This document shows, one piece after another, positions 9,448 through 16,440 of a stretch of 38,099 nucleotides of DNA. The notes under the pieces were generated by a model, which had not been told where the DNA came from, searched no databases, and saw only the letters and a list, made by a program, of their open reading frames with translations. Origin of the DNA: DASPFV01 sp035620975 (GTDB taxonomy: Bacteria; Acidobacteriota; Vicinamibacteria; Vicinamibacterales; 2-12-FULL-66-21). The DNA is taken from assembly GCA_035620975.1 (NCBI GenBank), contig DASPFV010000294.1, forward strand, positions 1 through 38,099. Direction: 5' to 3'. The position numbers were made by a program, and so were the translations under genes. How positions within the stretch are numbered: the stretch's first letter is position 1; each line of letters begins with the position of its first letter.

Positions 9448-10293
9448 TCAGCTCACCAGCGCGTAGACGATCAGCACCACGATCGAGAGACCGATCGCCA
9501 CCGCAGCGGTCCCGATGAGGCGTCCGGCCCGGGTGAGCTGACGCGGCGGGGCCGTGTCGATCAGCCGTTCCAGCTCGCCCGTCGCCTGCAGCCGCGCGTA
9601 CTCGGCCGGACGCTCGTGCCGGAGCTCCTGCTCCGTGACCCGGCCCGTGAAGATGACGAGGTCCATCGGGAACTTCTCCGGCCGCAGGTGTCCGTTGAAG
9701 AAGTGGATAGTGAAGATGAACCCGACGGCCAGCAGGGCCTCCTCACCGTGCACGACGAGCGCGACGTTGAAGAACCAGCCCGGCACGACCCGCGCGAAGG
9801 CCTCGGGGAACCAGAGCATCAGCCCCGACCCGCCGATGATGGCCATCCCCCAGAACACGGCCCAGTAGTCGAACTTCTCCCAGTACGTGTACCGATCGAA
9901 CGCGGGGCGGGGCGCCCGGCCGACGAACCACTGGAAGTGCTGCGCCATCTCCGCGAGATCGCGCGGCTGCGGCACCATCGAGGTCGGGCCCCAGAGGACG
10001 CTGTAATCGCGGCCTGCGACGATCCGGCGCACGAGCGTCCAGAGGTGCAGCAGGAACACGACGATCATCACGGTAGCGAAGAGCCGGTGGAGCGTCCCCG
10101 CGACCGCGAACCCGCCGAACACCCGGGAGAGCGCGAACGCCCATCGCTCCTCGCTGAAGACCAGCGGCAGACCGGTCGCGGCCAGCCCGAGGAAACTGAA
10201 CATCAGACATCCGTGGAGCACCCGCTCGAAGGCCCCGAACCGCCGCACGTGCCGTACCGGCCTCAGCAAGGATTGACCCTCCCCCGCCGTCAC
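9448..10293 (-). CDS. b-type cytochrome membrane subunit (FdnI/cytochrome b561-like)
   Basis: A 281-residue integral membrane protein with about four main helices plus a C-terminal one (about 255-280). Candidate heme b ligands sit in the helices: H27, H69, H83, H182 and H197/H201, the pattern of the formate-dehydrogenase-gamma/DUF4405-like diheme cytochromes b. It probably exchanges electrons between the quinone pool and the periplasmic hemes of its partners. The start is taken as GTG at 10293, which overlaps the upstream cytochrome's stop codon as GTGA, with a GGGAAGG-like site just upstream. This indicates translational coupling. An in-frame ATG at 10341 would lie inside the preceding gene. 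No dehydrogenase catalytic subunit accompanies it. Confidence 0.82.
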   Translation of the reverse strand: MTAGEGQSLLRPVRHVRRFGAFERVLHGCLMFSFLGLAATGLPLVFSEERWAFALSRVFGGFAVAGTLHRLFATVMIVVFLLHLWTLVRRIVAGRDYSVLWGPTSMVPQPRDLAEMAQHFQWFVGRAPRPAFDRYTYWEKFDYWAVFWGMAIIGGSGLMLWFPEAFARVVPGWFFNVALVVHGEEALLAVGFIFTIHFFNGHLRPEKFPMDLVIFTGRVTEQELRHERPAEYARLQATGELERLIDTAPPRQLTRAGRLIGTAAVAIGLSIVVLIVYALVS

Positions 10294-11552
10294 GGCTTCG
10301 CCTTCCCGCGACGACGTTCCCGAAGCTCCGCCGAGAACCACAGGGCCGTGTGGATCCCGAAGAACCCGAACACCCCCGTCAGCAGCACGGTCATGAACTT
10401 CGCGACGAAGTACAGGATCGGATTGCGCGACCGATCGTGCTTGTCAGCATGCGGGTCGTACTTGACGAAGTTCTCGTTCGCGTTCTCGTGGCACCTGCGG
10501 CACGTCTGGACGAGGTTGCCGGGTGCGATCGGCGATCGGGGATCGCTGGCCGGCAGGATCTCGTGGGCGCCGTGGCAGTCGGCACAACCCGCAACGGACC
10601 GGAACCCGAGGTTCGTCACCTGCCCGTGGAACGTGTCCTTGAACGTCGCCAGCCGGTCGGCGTGGCACGTTCCGCACTGACCGATCACCGACAGCTGCCA
10701 CGCCGTCGTCTCGCTCCGCCGGATCGCGTGCGCCGTGTGACAGGTCTGGCAGGCTGGCGCCCCGCCGCCGCCGGCGAGCACCGCACCGTGGATCCCGGCG
10801 CTGAACTTCTGCGCGATCCCTTCGTGGCACCTGCCACAGGTCGCCGGGACGTTCGGCTGCGCGACGCGGCTCTTCGGGTCCTTCGGGTCGAAGATGTCGT
10901 GCGCGCCGTGGCAGTCGCTGCAGGTCGGGGCCACGGTCAACCCGCTGCGCGAGAGCGCCTGCCCGTGGATGCTGTCGGCAAAGCTCGCGGCGATGTCCGC
11001 CGGCAGGCCGGCCCCGGCCGCGATGGCGGCATCGCCGTGGCACTTCGAGCAGGTCGCCGCGATGTTGAGGTGATAGGTGCGCGACTGCGGGTTCGACGAC
11101 GGCAGGATGTCGTGGGACCCGTGGCAGTCGGCGCACGCGGGGGTGGTCGCGACGCCGCGCTCGCGGGCGGTCGCGTGCACCCCCTGCCGGAACTTCTCCA
11201 CGGGATCGGGATGACAGGTCGAGCAGTCGGCTCTCGCGAGCTTCTCGGGATGGGGGAACCCGGCACCGGCTGCGAGATCCGCGTGGCAGTCCACGCACGA
11301 GAGGGCCCCGTGCACCGAGCCTTCGAAGACGGCGGGCTTGACGACTACGGGCCGGCCGTCGGCGCGGACGGCGGCGTCGTCTTCGTGGCACGCGAGACAG
11401 TCGGCATTCGAAGGTGCCGCAGAGGGTGCGGCGCCGGTTGGCGGCGGCTGGCCGGCTGGCAGGGCACCTGGCAGCTCGACGGCCCGGAGCGACCAGCCGA
11501 ACGCCAGTGCCCAGACGAAGACGGCGGGCGCGATGAGTCGACGGGCAGTCAT
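10290..11552 (-). CDS. Undecaheme c-type cytochrome with C-terminal membrane anchor
   Basis: A 420-residue exported cytochrome. It has an N-terminal signal segment (about 5-25), eleven CxxCH heme sites beginning at C52, C86, C110, C140, C168, C211, C239, C268, C293, C323 and C351, and a C-terminal transmembrane helix (about 378-408) with a basic cytoplasmic tail. The heme domain is visibly modular. A unit of the form F...HG...C..CHG.H.I followed by a CxxCH recurs about five times, with lone His residues in HG pairs (H81, H126, H196, H255, H309) placed to be distal ligands. It probably stores or wires electrons on the outer face of the membrane between the b cytochrome and the NapC/NirT protein encoded just downstream. 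The donor and acceptor are unknown. Confidence 0.88.
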   Translation of the reverse strand: MTARRLIAPAVFVWALAFGWSLRAVELPGALPAGQPPPTGAAPSAAPSNADCLACHEDDAAVRADGRPVVVKPAVFEGSVHGALSCVDCHADLAAGAGFPHPEKLARADCSTCHPDPVEKFRQGVHATARERGVATTPACADCHGSHDILPSSNPQSRTYHLNIAATCSKCHGDAAIAAGAGLPADIAASFADSIHGQALSRSGLTVAPTCSDCHGAHDIFDPKDPKSRVAQPNVPATCGRCHEGIAQKFSAGIHGAVLAGGGGAPACQTCHTAHAIRRSETTAWQLSVIGQCGTCHADRLATFKDTFHGQVTNLGFRSVAGCADCHGAHEILPASDPRSPIAPGNLVQTCRRCHENANENFVKYDPHADKHDRSRNPILYFVAKFMTVLLTGVFGFFGIHTALWFSAELRERRRGKAKP

Positions 11553-11676
11553 CTTCGGGTTCCGGGCCGCACAGGTCCGGGCGCGGCGCCAGGCGGCGCC
11601 CGGCAGCCCCACACCTGATGGAGTGGGAGGATACACGCGGCGGCCGCCGCGCGTCCCGGCGGGCAGCGTGGGAATT

Positions 11677-11946
11677 CTACAGGCCAACGCCGTCGGCCGG
11701 CCCGCCGGCGGCGGTGAAGGAGACGGCGAACAGCCGCGCCACGATGGTCTGGAGGTCGCCGTCCGCATCCTGTTCGAGGGCCGCGCCAACTCGTGCGGCT
11801 ATCGCCCGGGTGAGCTCCACGGTGATGGCGTCCACCTCGGCGCGATCCGCCGGGGAGAGGCAGGCCGTTTTGCGTCGCAGGCGATCCAGCTCGGAGCGAC
11901 AGACCAGATCGAACCGTTCATGGAGGGCTCGGGCGATAGGGCTCAT
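11677..11946 (-). CDS. Stand-alone domain resembling the glutamyl-tRNA reductase dimerisation domain
   Basis: An 89-residue helical protein. Residues 4-75 read like the C-terminal dimerisation domain of glutamyl-tRNA reductase: an ERF.LV.RSELDRL helix, a short LSPADRAEVDAIT turn-helix, a long RAIAARVGAAL helix and a closing ARLF.V. There is no catalytic Cys domain and no NADPH domain, so it cannot be a reductase by itself. GluTR starts the heme pathway, and this gene sits 124 nt upstream of an operon with 17 heme c sites. A role as a heme-supply adaptor or GluTR-binding decoy is a reasonable guess, not shown. ATG 11946 begins the domain cleanly; a TTG at 12009 would add 21 residues. Confidence 0.6.
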   Translation of the reverse strand: MSPIARALHERFDLVCRSELDRLRRKTACLSPADRAEVDAITVELTRAIAARVGAALEQDADGDLQTIVARLFAVSFTAAGGPADGVGL

Positions 11947-12177
11947 GCCCGCGGGGTGCTTCAAAGCCGGTGCCCGGAACAGTTCTGAGACTAAGCGGCT
12001 GCTAGTCAACAGTTTACGCGGCGCGCCCGGATTCGGTCGACCGGCCGGCGCCGGGAATCCGTCGATGGGGTCGATTTCCGCCGAACCCTCTCAGGAATGT
12101 GCCCACAGGCATGGGTACGAAGCTTGCGCCGTCCCTCTCGAGCTGCCGGAATCACGCTACTCCATGGGGAGGGGACC

Positions 12178-12426
12178 ATGCCGCTCCAGTCCTCGCAGTC
12201 GCTCCGTCACGTCCCGTGGACCTGCAAGTGGGGCAGGTTCGGCGGACCGATCGAGACGGCCATCGAATCCGCGCACGGGTTCGTCTTCTGGCGGTGCGCC
12301 AACCCGATGCTGAGCCACCCCAATGTGCTGCAGCGGGGAATGTGCGAGGCGTGCAGACTGTGGGAGGCTGCCCCCGAGTTCGCGGAGACTCTCGCGGCGG
12401 AGCGGACCGCCGACATCGCCGGGTAG
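12178..12426 (+). CDS. Small four-Cys hypothetical protein
   Basis: An 82-residue protein with no signal peptide or membrane segment. It has four cysteines (C16, C40, C56 and C59); the last two form a CxxC, so a single zinc or iron site built from all four is plausible. Aromatic residues cluster around them (W14, W18, F36, W38, W62). The gene has a strong GGGGAGGGG ribosome site immediately before ATG 12178, which together with the Cys pattern is the reason to call it. I do not recognise the family. It stands alone between the minus-strand cytochrome operon and the next small gene. Confidence 0.55.
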   Translation: MPLQSSQSLRHVPWTCKWGRFGGPIETAIESAHGFVFWRCANPMLSHPNVLQRGMCEACRLWEAAPEFAETLAAERTADIAG

Positions 12427-12486
12427 CTCCGCGTGGCGCTGCCGTAGCAGGCCGCTCGGCGGCCGCGCGCTCTCGAACCGGGGAAG

Positions 12487-12735
12487 TTATTGGCGCTTCG
12501 CCACGCGCTTGCGGAACAGCCGGAAGCTGTCGCCGCGCTCGACCTGCTGCGCAAGGTAGCAGATGTCGGAGCAGCTCGCCGAGTAGTTGTAGCCCAGCTC
12601 GTCCTCCCGGTCGGTGACCTCTTCCCACTCGTCCTCGAGGCCGACGATCGCGTTGGCCGCGGCGGCGATCTGGTCGGGGCCGGCACCCGGAAAGCGCCTG
12701 GCCAGGACAGCGAGCACCTTTTCACGGTCTACCAT
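12487..12735 (-). CDS. Small hypothetical protein with an SASCSDICYLA motif
   Basis: An 82-residue protein, hydrophilic and without membrane segments. The N-terminal half is a probable helical domain (residues 3-38). The C-terminal half has an acidic EDEWEEVTDREDELGY stretch, a CX3C pair (C55 and C59) and a basic end (FRLFRKRVAKRQ). Start ATG 12735 gives a soluble protein; the longer frame adds a stretch encoded by the adjacent CACGG repeat and is rejected. I believe similar short proteins occur in related genomes but cannot name a family or function. A CACGG repeat array lies directly upstream. Confidence 0.5.
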   Translation of the reverse strand: MVDREKVLAVLARRFPGAGPDQIAAAANAIVGLEDEWEEVTDREDELGYNYSASCSDICYLAQQVERGDSFRLFRKRVAKRQ

Positions 12736-12747
12736 AGAGGCCCCCGC

Positions 12748-12830
12748 CACGGAGGAACACGGCCACGGACAAACACGGCCACGGACGAACACGGATCAAC
12801 ACAGCCACGGACAAACACGGATGAACACGG
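12748..12830. repeat. CACGG 10/6-nt array, copy 1
   Basis: CACGG words start at 12748, 12758, 12764, 12774, 12780, 12790, 12800 (one mismatch), 12806, 12816 and 12826. The spacings are only 10 or 6 nt. The linkers are GAACA-, ACAAA- or ATGAA-like. The same unit recurs at 23170-23280 and, inverted, at 38051-38099. The array fills the gap between the small 82-residue gene and the radical SAM gene. It is not CRISPR-like, since units are too short and there are no unique spacers. Confidence 0.85.
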
Positions 12831-12949
12831 ACTGGAGTGAGATGCGCGCGGCGCGCCGTCGTCATCCGTCGTCACCCAGCGGCTGGTGACTCGTTCGCAA
12901 GCGCAGTGCCAGCGGCTTGCGATTCTTCCGCCGGGAATTCCGCCTGAAA

Positions 12950-14218
12950 CTAGGCCGATCGCGACGACTCGGCCGGCTCGGCGGCGGGCTGTTCGGCAGC
13001 CGCGCCGGAAAGCCGGCGGGGACGGGCCCGCAGCCTGGCGGAAAAAACCGGGCGGGCCGCCAGACGCACGCTACGGCGCCACAGTTCGTACGCGTAGAAG
13101 CCCGCCGTTCTCGGCGCGAGCAACGCCGCGTCGTCCGGGTTCACCACCAGACTGACCTCGATGTTGGGCGCGACGCCGATCGGCATGCGATGGCGGCGGC
13201 AGGCGTCGTACATGGCGAGCATGACCCGGCGCATGTCCTCGTACACCGGCGGAGGCCAGTCCTCGAGGTCGGAGCCGATCGTCGGCCGGAAGATGCAGAT
13301 TGTCGGGAACGCGCCCGCCGACACGATGCGCCCGATCCCCTCGAGCGTGTTCGCGACCGGCTCGAGTCCGGCGATGATCTCGCCGGAGACGGCGCCGCGC
13401 GGCAGGCGCGCCGCGCAGTGCTCCATCGCCTGGAAGAAGAGCGATTGCCCCAGCGTCTTTGCCTTGCCGGGACAGATACGCGCGAACCAGTCGGCGTCGA
13501 GCAGCTCGATGCAGAACGACAGGTGATCGACGCCCAGATCGATCAGGCGATCGTACGCGCGGAAGTCGCGCTCGGGTGTGAGCTGCACGCCGACGAGCAG
13601 GCCCACGTCCTCCTTGATGGCCTTCACGAACGGCGCCGCGAAGTCGATGCCGCGCGGGCCCATGAACCCGCCGTTCAGGTGCACGAACGTGATGCCGGAC
13701 TCCTCCCGCGCGGCCCAGCAGGTCTCGACCACGTCCTCGACCGTCTTGCTGGCGCTTTCGACGCCGCCTACGTTCCGGCCGGTCGTACAGAACCGGCAGT
13801 TGAGGGCGGGCCGGGCGTTCCAGAACGTGCAGACCGGGTTGATGTAGATGCCGAGATAGGTCCCCTGCAGAACGCCGATGCGGGCCATGGGCACGTCGCG
13901 GGACGTGAGCGAGCGATACCACGCCGGTTCCCGGGGAAGCCGCACGGCGAAGACGGAACCGTCGCGGTCGTCGCGGATGGTGTAGGCAGCGGGCGAACCC
14001 GCGAGCACGTACGGCGACTGGCGCGCGAACGCCTCGGCGACCGGAGCGTTCATCCAGATCTCGGGCTTCAGCCAGGACCCCGTCGGGATCGCGAGCTCGA
14101 GCCCGGAACCGAGGCCGGCGCGGGTCCGCGCGATCCCGCGCGCGCCCTCGAGCGATACGTCGGGAGGGACGCGCAGGCCTCGACAGAAGAGGTCGATTTC
14201 GCGCTCGCACGCGTTCAT
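12950..14218 (-). CDS. Radical SAM family protein with non-canonical Cys spacing
   Basis: A 422-residue protein that reads as a radical SAM TIM-barrel enzyme. The candidate [4Fe-4S] ligands are C130-x10-C141-x2-C144 in an NPVCTFWN...NCRFCTTG context, instead of the usual C-x3-C-x2-C. A downstream VHLNGGFMGP segment and an SGEIIAGLEP segment fit the barrel strands that bind S-adenosylmethionine. The N-terminal 110 residues form a separate region, and the last 35 are low-complexity Arg/Ala/Pro. ATG 14218 has an AGGGGAG site. It is divergent from a universal stress protein gene with 149 nt between them. The reaction is unknown, and no partner peptide or methyltransferase gene is adjacent. Confidence 0.72.
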   Translation of the reverse strand: MNACEREIDLFCRGLRVPPDVSLEGARGIARTRAGLGSGLELAIPTGSWLKPEIWMNAPVAEAFARQSPYVLAGSPAAYTIRDDRDGSVFAVRLPREPAWYRSLTSRDVPMARIGVLQGTYLGIYINPVCTFWNARPALNCRFCTTGRNVGGVESASKTVEDVVETCWAAREESGITFVHLNGGFMGPRGIDFAAPFVKAIKEDVGLLVGVQLTPERDFRAYDRLIDLGVDHLSFCIELLDADWFARICPGKAKTLGQSLFFQAMEHCAARLPRGAVSGEIIAGLEPVANTLEGIGRIVSAGAFPTICIFRPTIGSDLEDWPPPVYEDMRRVMLAMYDACRRHRMPIGVAPNIEVSLVVNPDDAALLAPRTAGFYAYELWRRSVRLAARPVFSARLRARPRRLSGAAAEQPAAEPAESSRSA

Positions 14219-14367
14219 GACAGCAGCTCCCCTGCCGGAAACCCGGCAGACCAGGAGGTCAGGAGGGAATAGGAGCAAGACCTGGACCGGACCGCGACCG
14301 CGGCTTGCACTGCCCTGCTCGGCCGGCCCACACTGGTGCGGACGCCCCGAGGAGCGGGAGGAGGCCG
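14219..14367. promoter_or_regulatory. Divergent intergenic region with a small hairpin
   Basis: This 149-nt gap separates the divergent radical SAM and universal stress protein genes and presumably holds both promoters. A perfect 7-bp inverted repeat (CTGCCGG...CCGGCAG) lies near 14234-14252, close to the radical SAM start. No clear -35/-10 pair was found. Confidence 0.3.
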
Positions 14368-15228
14368 ATGCCGTTGTACGAGTCGATAGTCTGCGCCGTT
14401 GATTTCTCGGAGCATTCGAAGCGGGCCCTCCGCCTCTCGGCGCAGCTCGCGCGGCGAGCGAACGCCAGGCTCTTCGTGGTCCACTCGATCGACCTCCTCC
14501 TGGCGGAGGCGGCGGCGGCCGCCTACGATGTCAAGCAGCTCGAGACCGACGCGGGCGCGGAGCTGCAGGCTCTGATCGAGGGCATCGCCCCCGGGGCAGT
14601 GGCCGCCGCGGACATCCGGACGGGCCGGGCCGATCAGGAGATCCTGCGGTACGCGACAGAGCGGGGCGCTGATCTGATTGCGATGGGCACGCAGGGTCTC
14701 GGCGGCGTACGAAAGCTCCTGTTCGGCTCGGTCGCCCAGCGCGTGCTGCGATCCGTCACCGTTCCGGTGCTCGCGGTTTCCTGCCGCGAGGAAGCCGCAG
14801 CGGGGGACGCCCGCATCGGTGCCATCCTCGCGGGGGTGGATCTCGAGGAGCGCTCGCGCGCCATCGCCTCGCACGCCGCGTCGCTGGGCGAGGCGCTTCA
14901 CGTCCCGCTCACGCTCCTGCACGCCATCCCGCACGGGCCGCTCGCGCCGTACGTGGTTGAGCGGAACGAGTCAGCCGTCGCGGCCCTGCGCACGCGGGCG
15001 GAACAGCAGCTGGAAGCGCTGGCCCTGGAGCTCGCCGGGCGGGCGCCGGTGACGACCGAAGTCCGCATCGGCCAGCCAGCCGAGCAGATCGCTGATCTGG
15101 CCGCGACCATGACGGCGGCGCTGATCGTCATCGGCCTGGGGGGCGGCGGCCTGCTGCATCGCCCGGGCTCGACCGCCTACCGGGTGCTCTGCCTCTCGGA
15201 CAGTCCGGCGCTGGCTGTTCCTGCATAG
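14368..15228 (+). CDS. Tandem universal stress protein (two UspA domains)
   Basis: A 286-residue cytoplasmic protein made of two UspA domains (about 3-140 and 150-286). Each starts with the family's first strand, IVCAVDFSEHS in domain 1 and ILAGVDLEERS in domain 2. Domain 1 keeps the ATP-binding G-x2-G-x9-GS pattern (GTQGLGG...GSVAQRVL). Domain 2 has a modified GLGGGG...GSTAYRVL version, so nucleotide binding is likely in the first and possible in the second. Usp proteins adjust survival under energy or redox stress. The ATG has a very strong GGAGGAGG site 4 nt upstream. It is convergent with hypB 78 nt downstream and is probably not part of the hydrogenase operon. Confidence 0.9.
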   Translation: MPLYESIVCAVDFSEHSKRALRLSAQLARRANARLFVVHSIDLLLAEAAAAAYDVKQLETDAGAELQALIEGIAPGAVAAADIRTGRADQEILRYATERGADLIAMGTQGLGGVRKLLFGSVAQRVLRSVTVPVLAVSCREEAAAGDARIGAILAGVDLEERSRAIASHAASLGEALHVPLTLLHAIPHGPLAPYVVERNESAVAALRTRAEQQLEALALELAGRAPVTTEVRIGQPAEQIADLAATMTAALIVIGLGGGGLLHRPGSTAYRVLCLSDSPALAVPA

Positions 15229-15306
15229 ATGCACGGGGTGCCCTCGACCCATCCTTCCACGTGACTGCCTGGGCTCGTGCGTGCACGTATCGACGAACGC
15301 AAGTGA

Positions 15307-16047
15307 CTACCGGGGTCGAGGCACGAGCTGCACCTGATGGAGAGGTCCGTCGGCGACGCTCCGTTCCTGCTCCATCAGCCAGTCGATCCACGCGTGCAGA
15401 CCCGCGCCCGTGCGTGCGGAAAGCTCCAGGACTCGCGGCGCCGGCATGACTCGCGCGAGGGCGTCGTGGATCCGCGGAAGACTGATCTCCGGCAGGTGCG
15501 GCAGCAGGTCGATCTTGGTGATGAGCACGAGGTCGGCCCTGTTGAACATCACGGGGTACTTGAGCGGCTTGTCCTCGCCTTCGGTGACGGCCAGGAGCAC
15601 CACGTTGGCGGCCTGGCCGAGATCGTACACGGCCGGGCAGACGAGGTTCCCCACGTTCTCGATGAACAGGTAATCCAGATCGTTCCAGGCCATGTGGTGC
15701 AGCGCGTGATGCACCATCGCCGCGTCGAGGTGGCAGGCCATCCCGGTGGTAATCGACCGGGCGCGGATGCCGGCCCCTCTCAGCCTGTCGGCGTCGTTCT
15801 CGGTGGCAAGATCGCCCGCCAGCGCACCGATGCCACGCCGGCCCTCTAGGGCGCGGGCGGTCGCCTCGAGCAGGGCCGTCTTCCCGGCGCCCGGAGAGCC
15901 CATGACGTTCACGGCCAGCACGCAGCTGTCGCGAAAATGGTGGCGATTGTGCTCCGCCTGCCGCTCGTTGCCCGAGAGGATCCGCTCGTGCACGTCCACG
16001 GGCACCACGGTCTTGTCGGTTTCCACGCACCCACAGGTCCCGCACAT
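15307..16047 (-). CDS. hypB: Hydrogenase/urease nickel incorporation GTPase HypB
   Basis: A 246-residue G3E GTPase that delivers Ni to the [NiFe]-hydrogenase large subunit with HypA. It starts with MCGTCGC, the N-terminal high-affinity Ni motif. The P-loop is GSPGAGKT (50-57); the metal-site residues in the GTPase domain are C105-H106 and C137; and TKID (178-181) stands for the NKxD guanine motif. There is no His-rich storage stretch. Its ATG overlaps the hypA stop by one base (TGATG), so the two are translationally coupled. It is the last gene of the long minus-strand hydrogenase locus. Identification is secure. Confidence 0.96.
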   Translation of the reverse strand: MCGTCGCVETDKTVVPVDVHERILSGNERQAEHNRHHFRDSCVLAVNVMGSPGAGKTALLEATARALEGRRGIGALAGDLATENDADRLRGAGIRARSITTGMACHLDAAMVHHALHHMAWNDLDYLFIENVGNLVCPAVYDLGQAANVVLLAVTEGEDKPLKYPVMFNRADLVLITKIDLLPHLPEISLPRIHDALARVMPAPRVLELSARTGAGLHAWIDWLMEQERSVADGPLHQVQLVPRPR

Positions 16048-16388
16048 CACGCCACCTCCATCTCGATGCGTTCGAGCAGAATCTCGTCCCCCTGGGCGAG
16101 GCGTCCCGCGCCGCCGCACGACTCGCAACGCAGGACGCGGCCGCGCGGCAGCGTCGCGCCGCAATTCCGGCAGACCCAGCGCGCGGCGACGGCCGCGATC
16201 TCGAGCGGCGCACGCGCGCAGATGGTCCGCTCACGGAACGTCAGGTACGCCGTCTGCAGCAGCGCGGCCTCGACCCCCGAGAGCTCGCCGATCCTGACGA
16301 CCACCCGTTCGACCGACCGCGCCTGGTGGATGGCGGCCTGGTGCTCGATCTGCTCGAAGAGCGCCTGGACTATCGAGTACTCGTGCAT
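16047..16388 (-). CDS. hypA: Hydrogenase nickel metallochaperone HypA
   Basis: A 113-residue nickel chaperone. The N-terminal M-H2-E3 supplies the Ni ligands, and the zinc ribbon uses C73-x2-C76 and C88-x2-C91. ATG 16388 is chosen because His2 must follow the initiator Met directly; an upstream in-frame start would bury it. It works with HypB in Ni insertion into the hydrogenase large subunit. The gene follows the crotonase-like gene after a 37-nt spacer that carries a 7-nt-period repeat. Confidence 0.95.
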   Translation of the reverse strand: MHEYSIVQALFEQIEHQAAIHQARSVERVVVRIGELSGVEAALLQTAYLTFRERTICARAPLEIAAVAARWVCRNCGATLPRGRVLRCESCGGAGRLAQGDEILLERIEMEVA

Positions 16389-16403
16389 CTCGCTTCGCTC
16401 GGG

Positions 16404-16440
16404 TTCATGGTTCAAAATTCAAGGTTCAGGGTTCCGGTTC
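16404..16440. repeat. Heptad-phased array (TTC word) upstream of hypA
   Basis: TTC occurs at 16404, 16411, 16418, 16425 and 16432, an exact 7-nt period, with a sixth copy one base early at 16438. It fills the hypA-crotonase gap and runs into the last codons of the crotonase gene, whose C terminus ends in a repeat-derived SPEPEP. Confidence 0.8.

Noticed and set aside
8055..11552. Annotation as a nitrate or nitrite reductase system
   Set aside because: NapC/NirT similarity only marks the quinol-oxidising subunit, and no NapA, NrfA, NirS or other catalytic gene is present.
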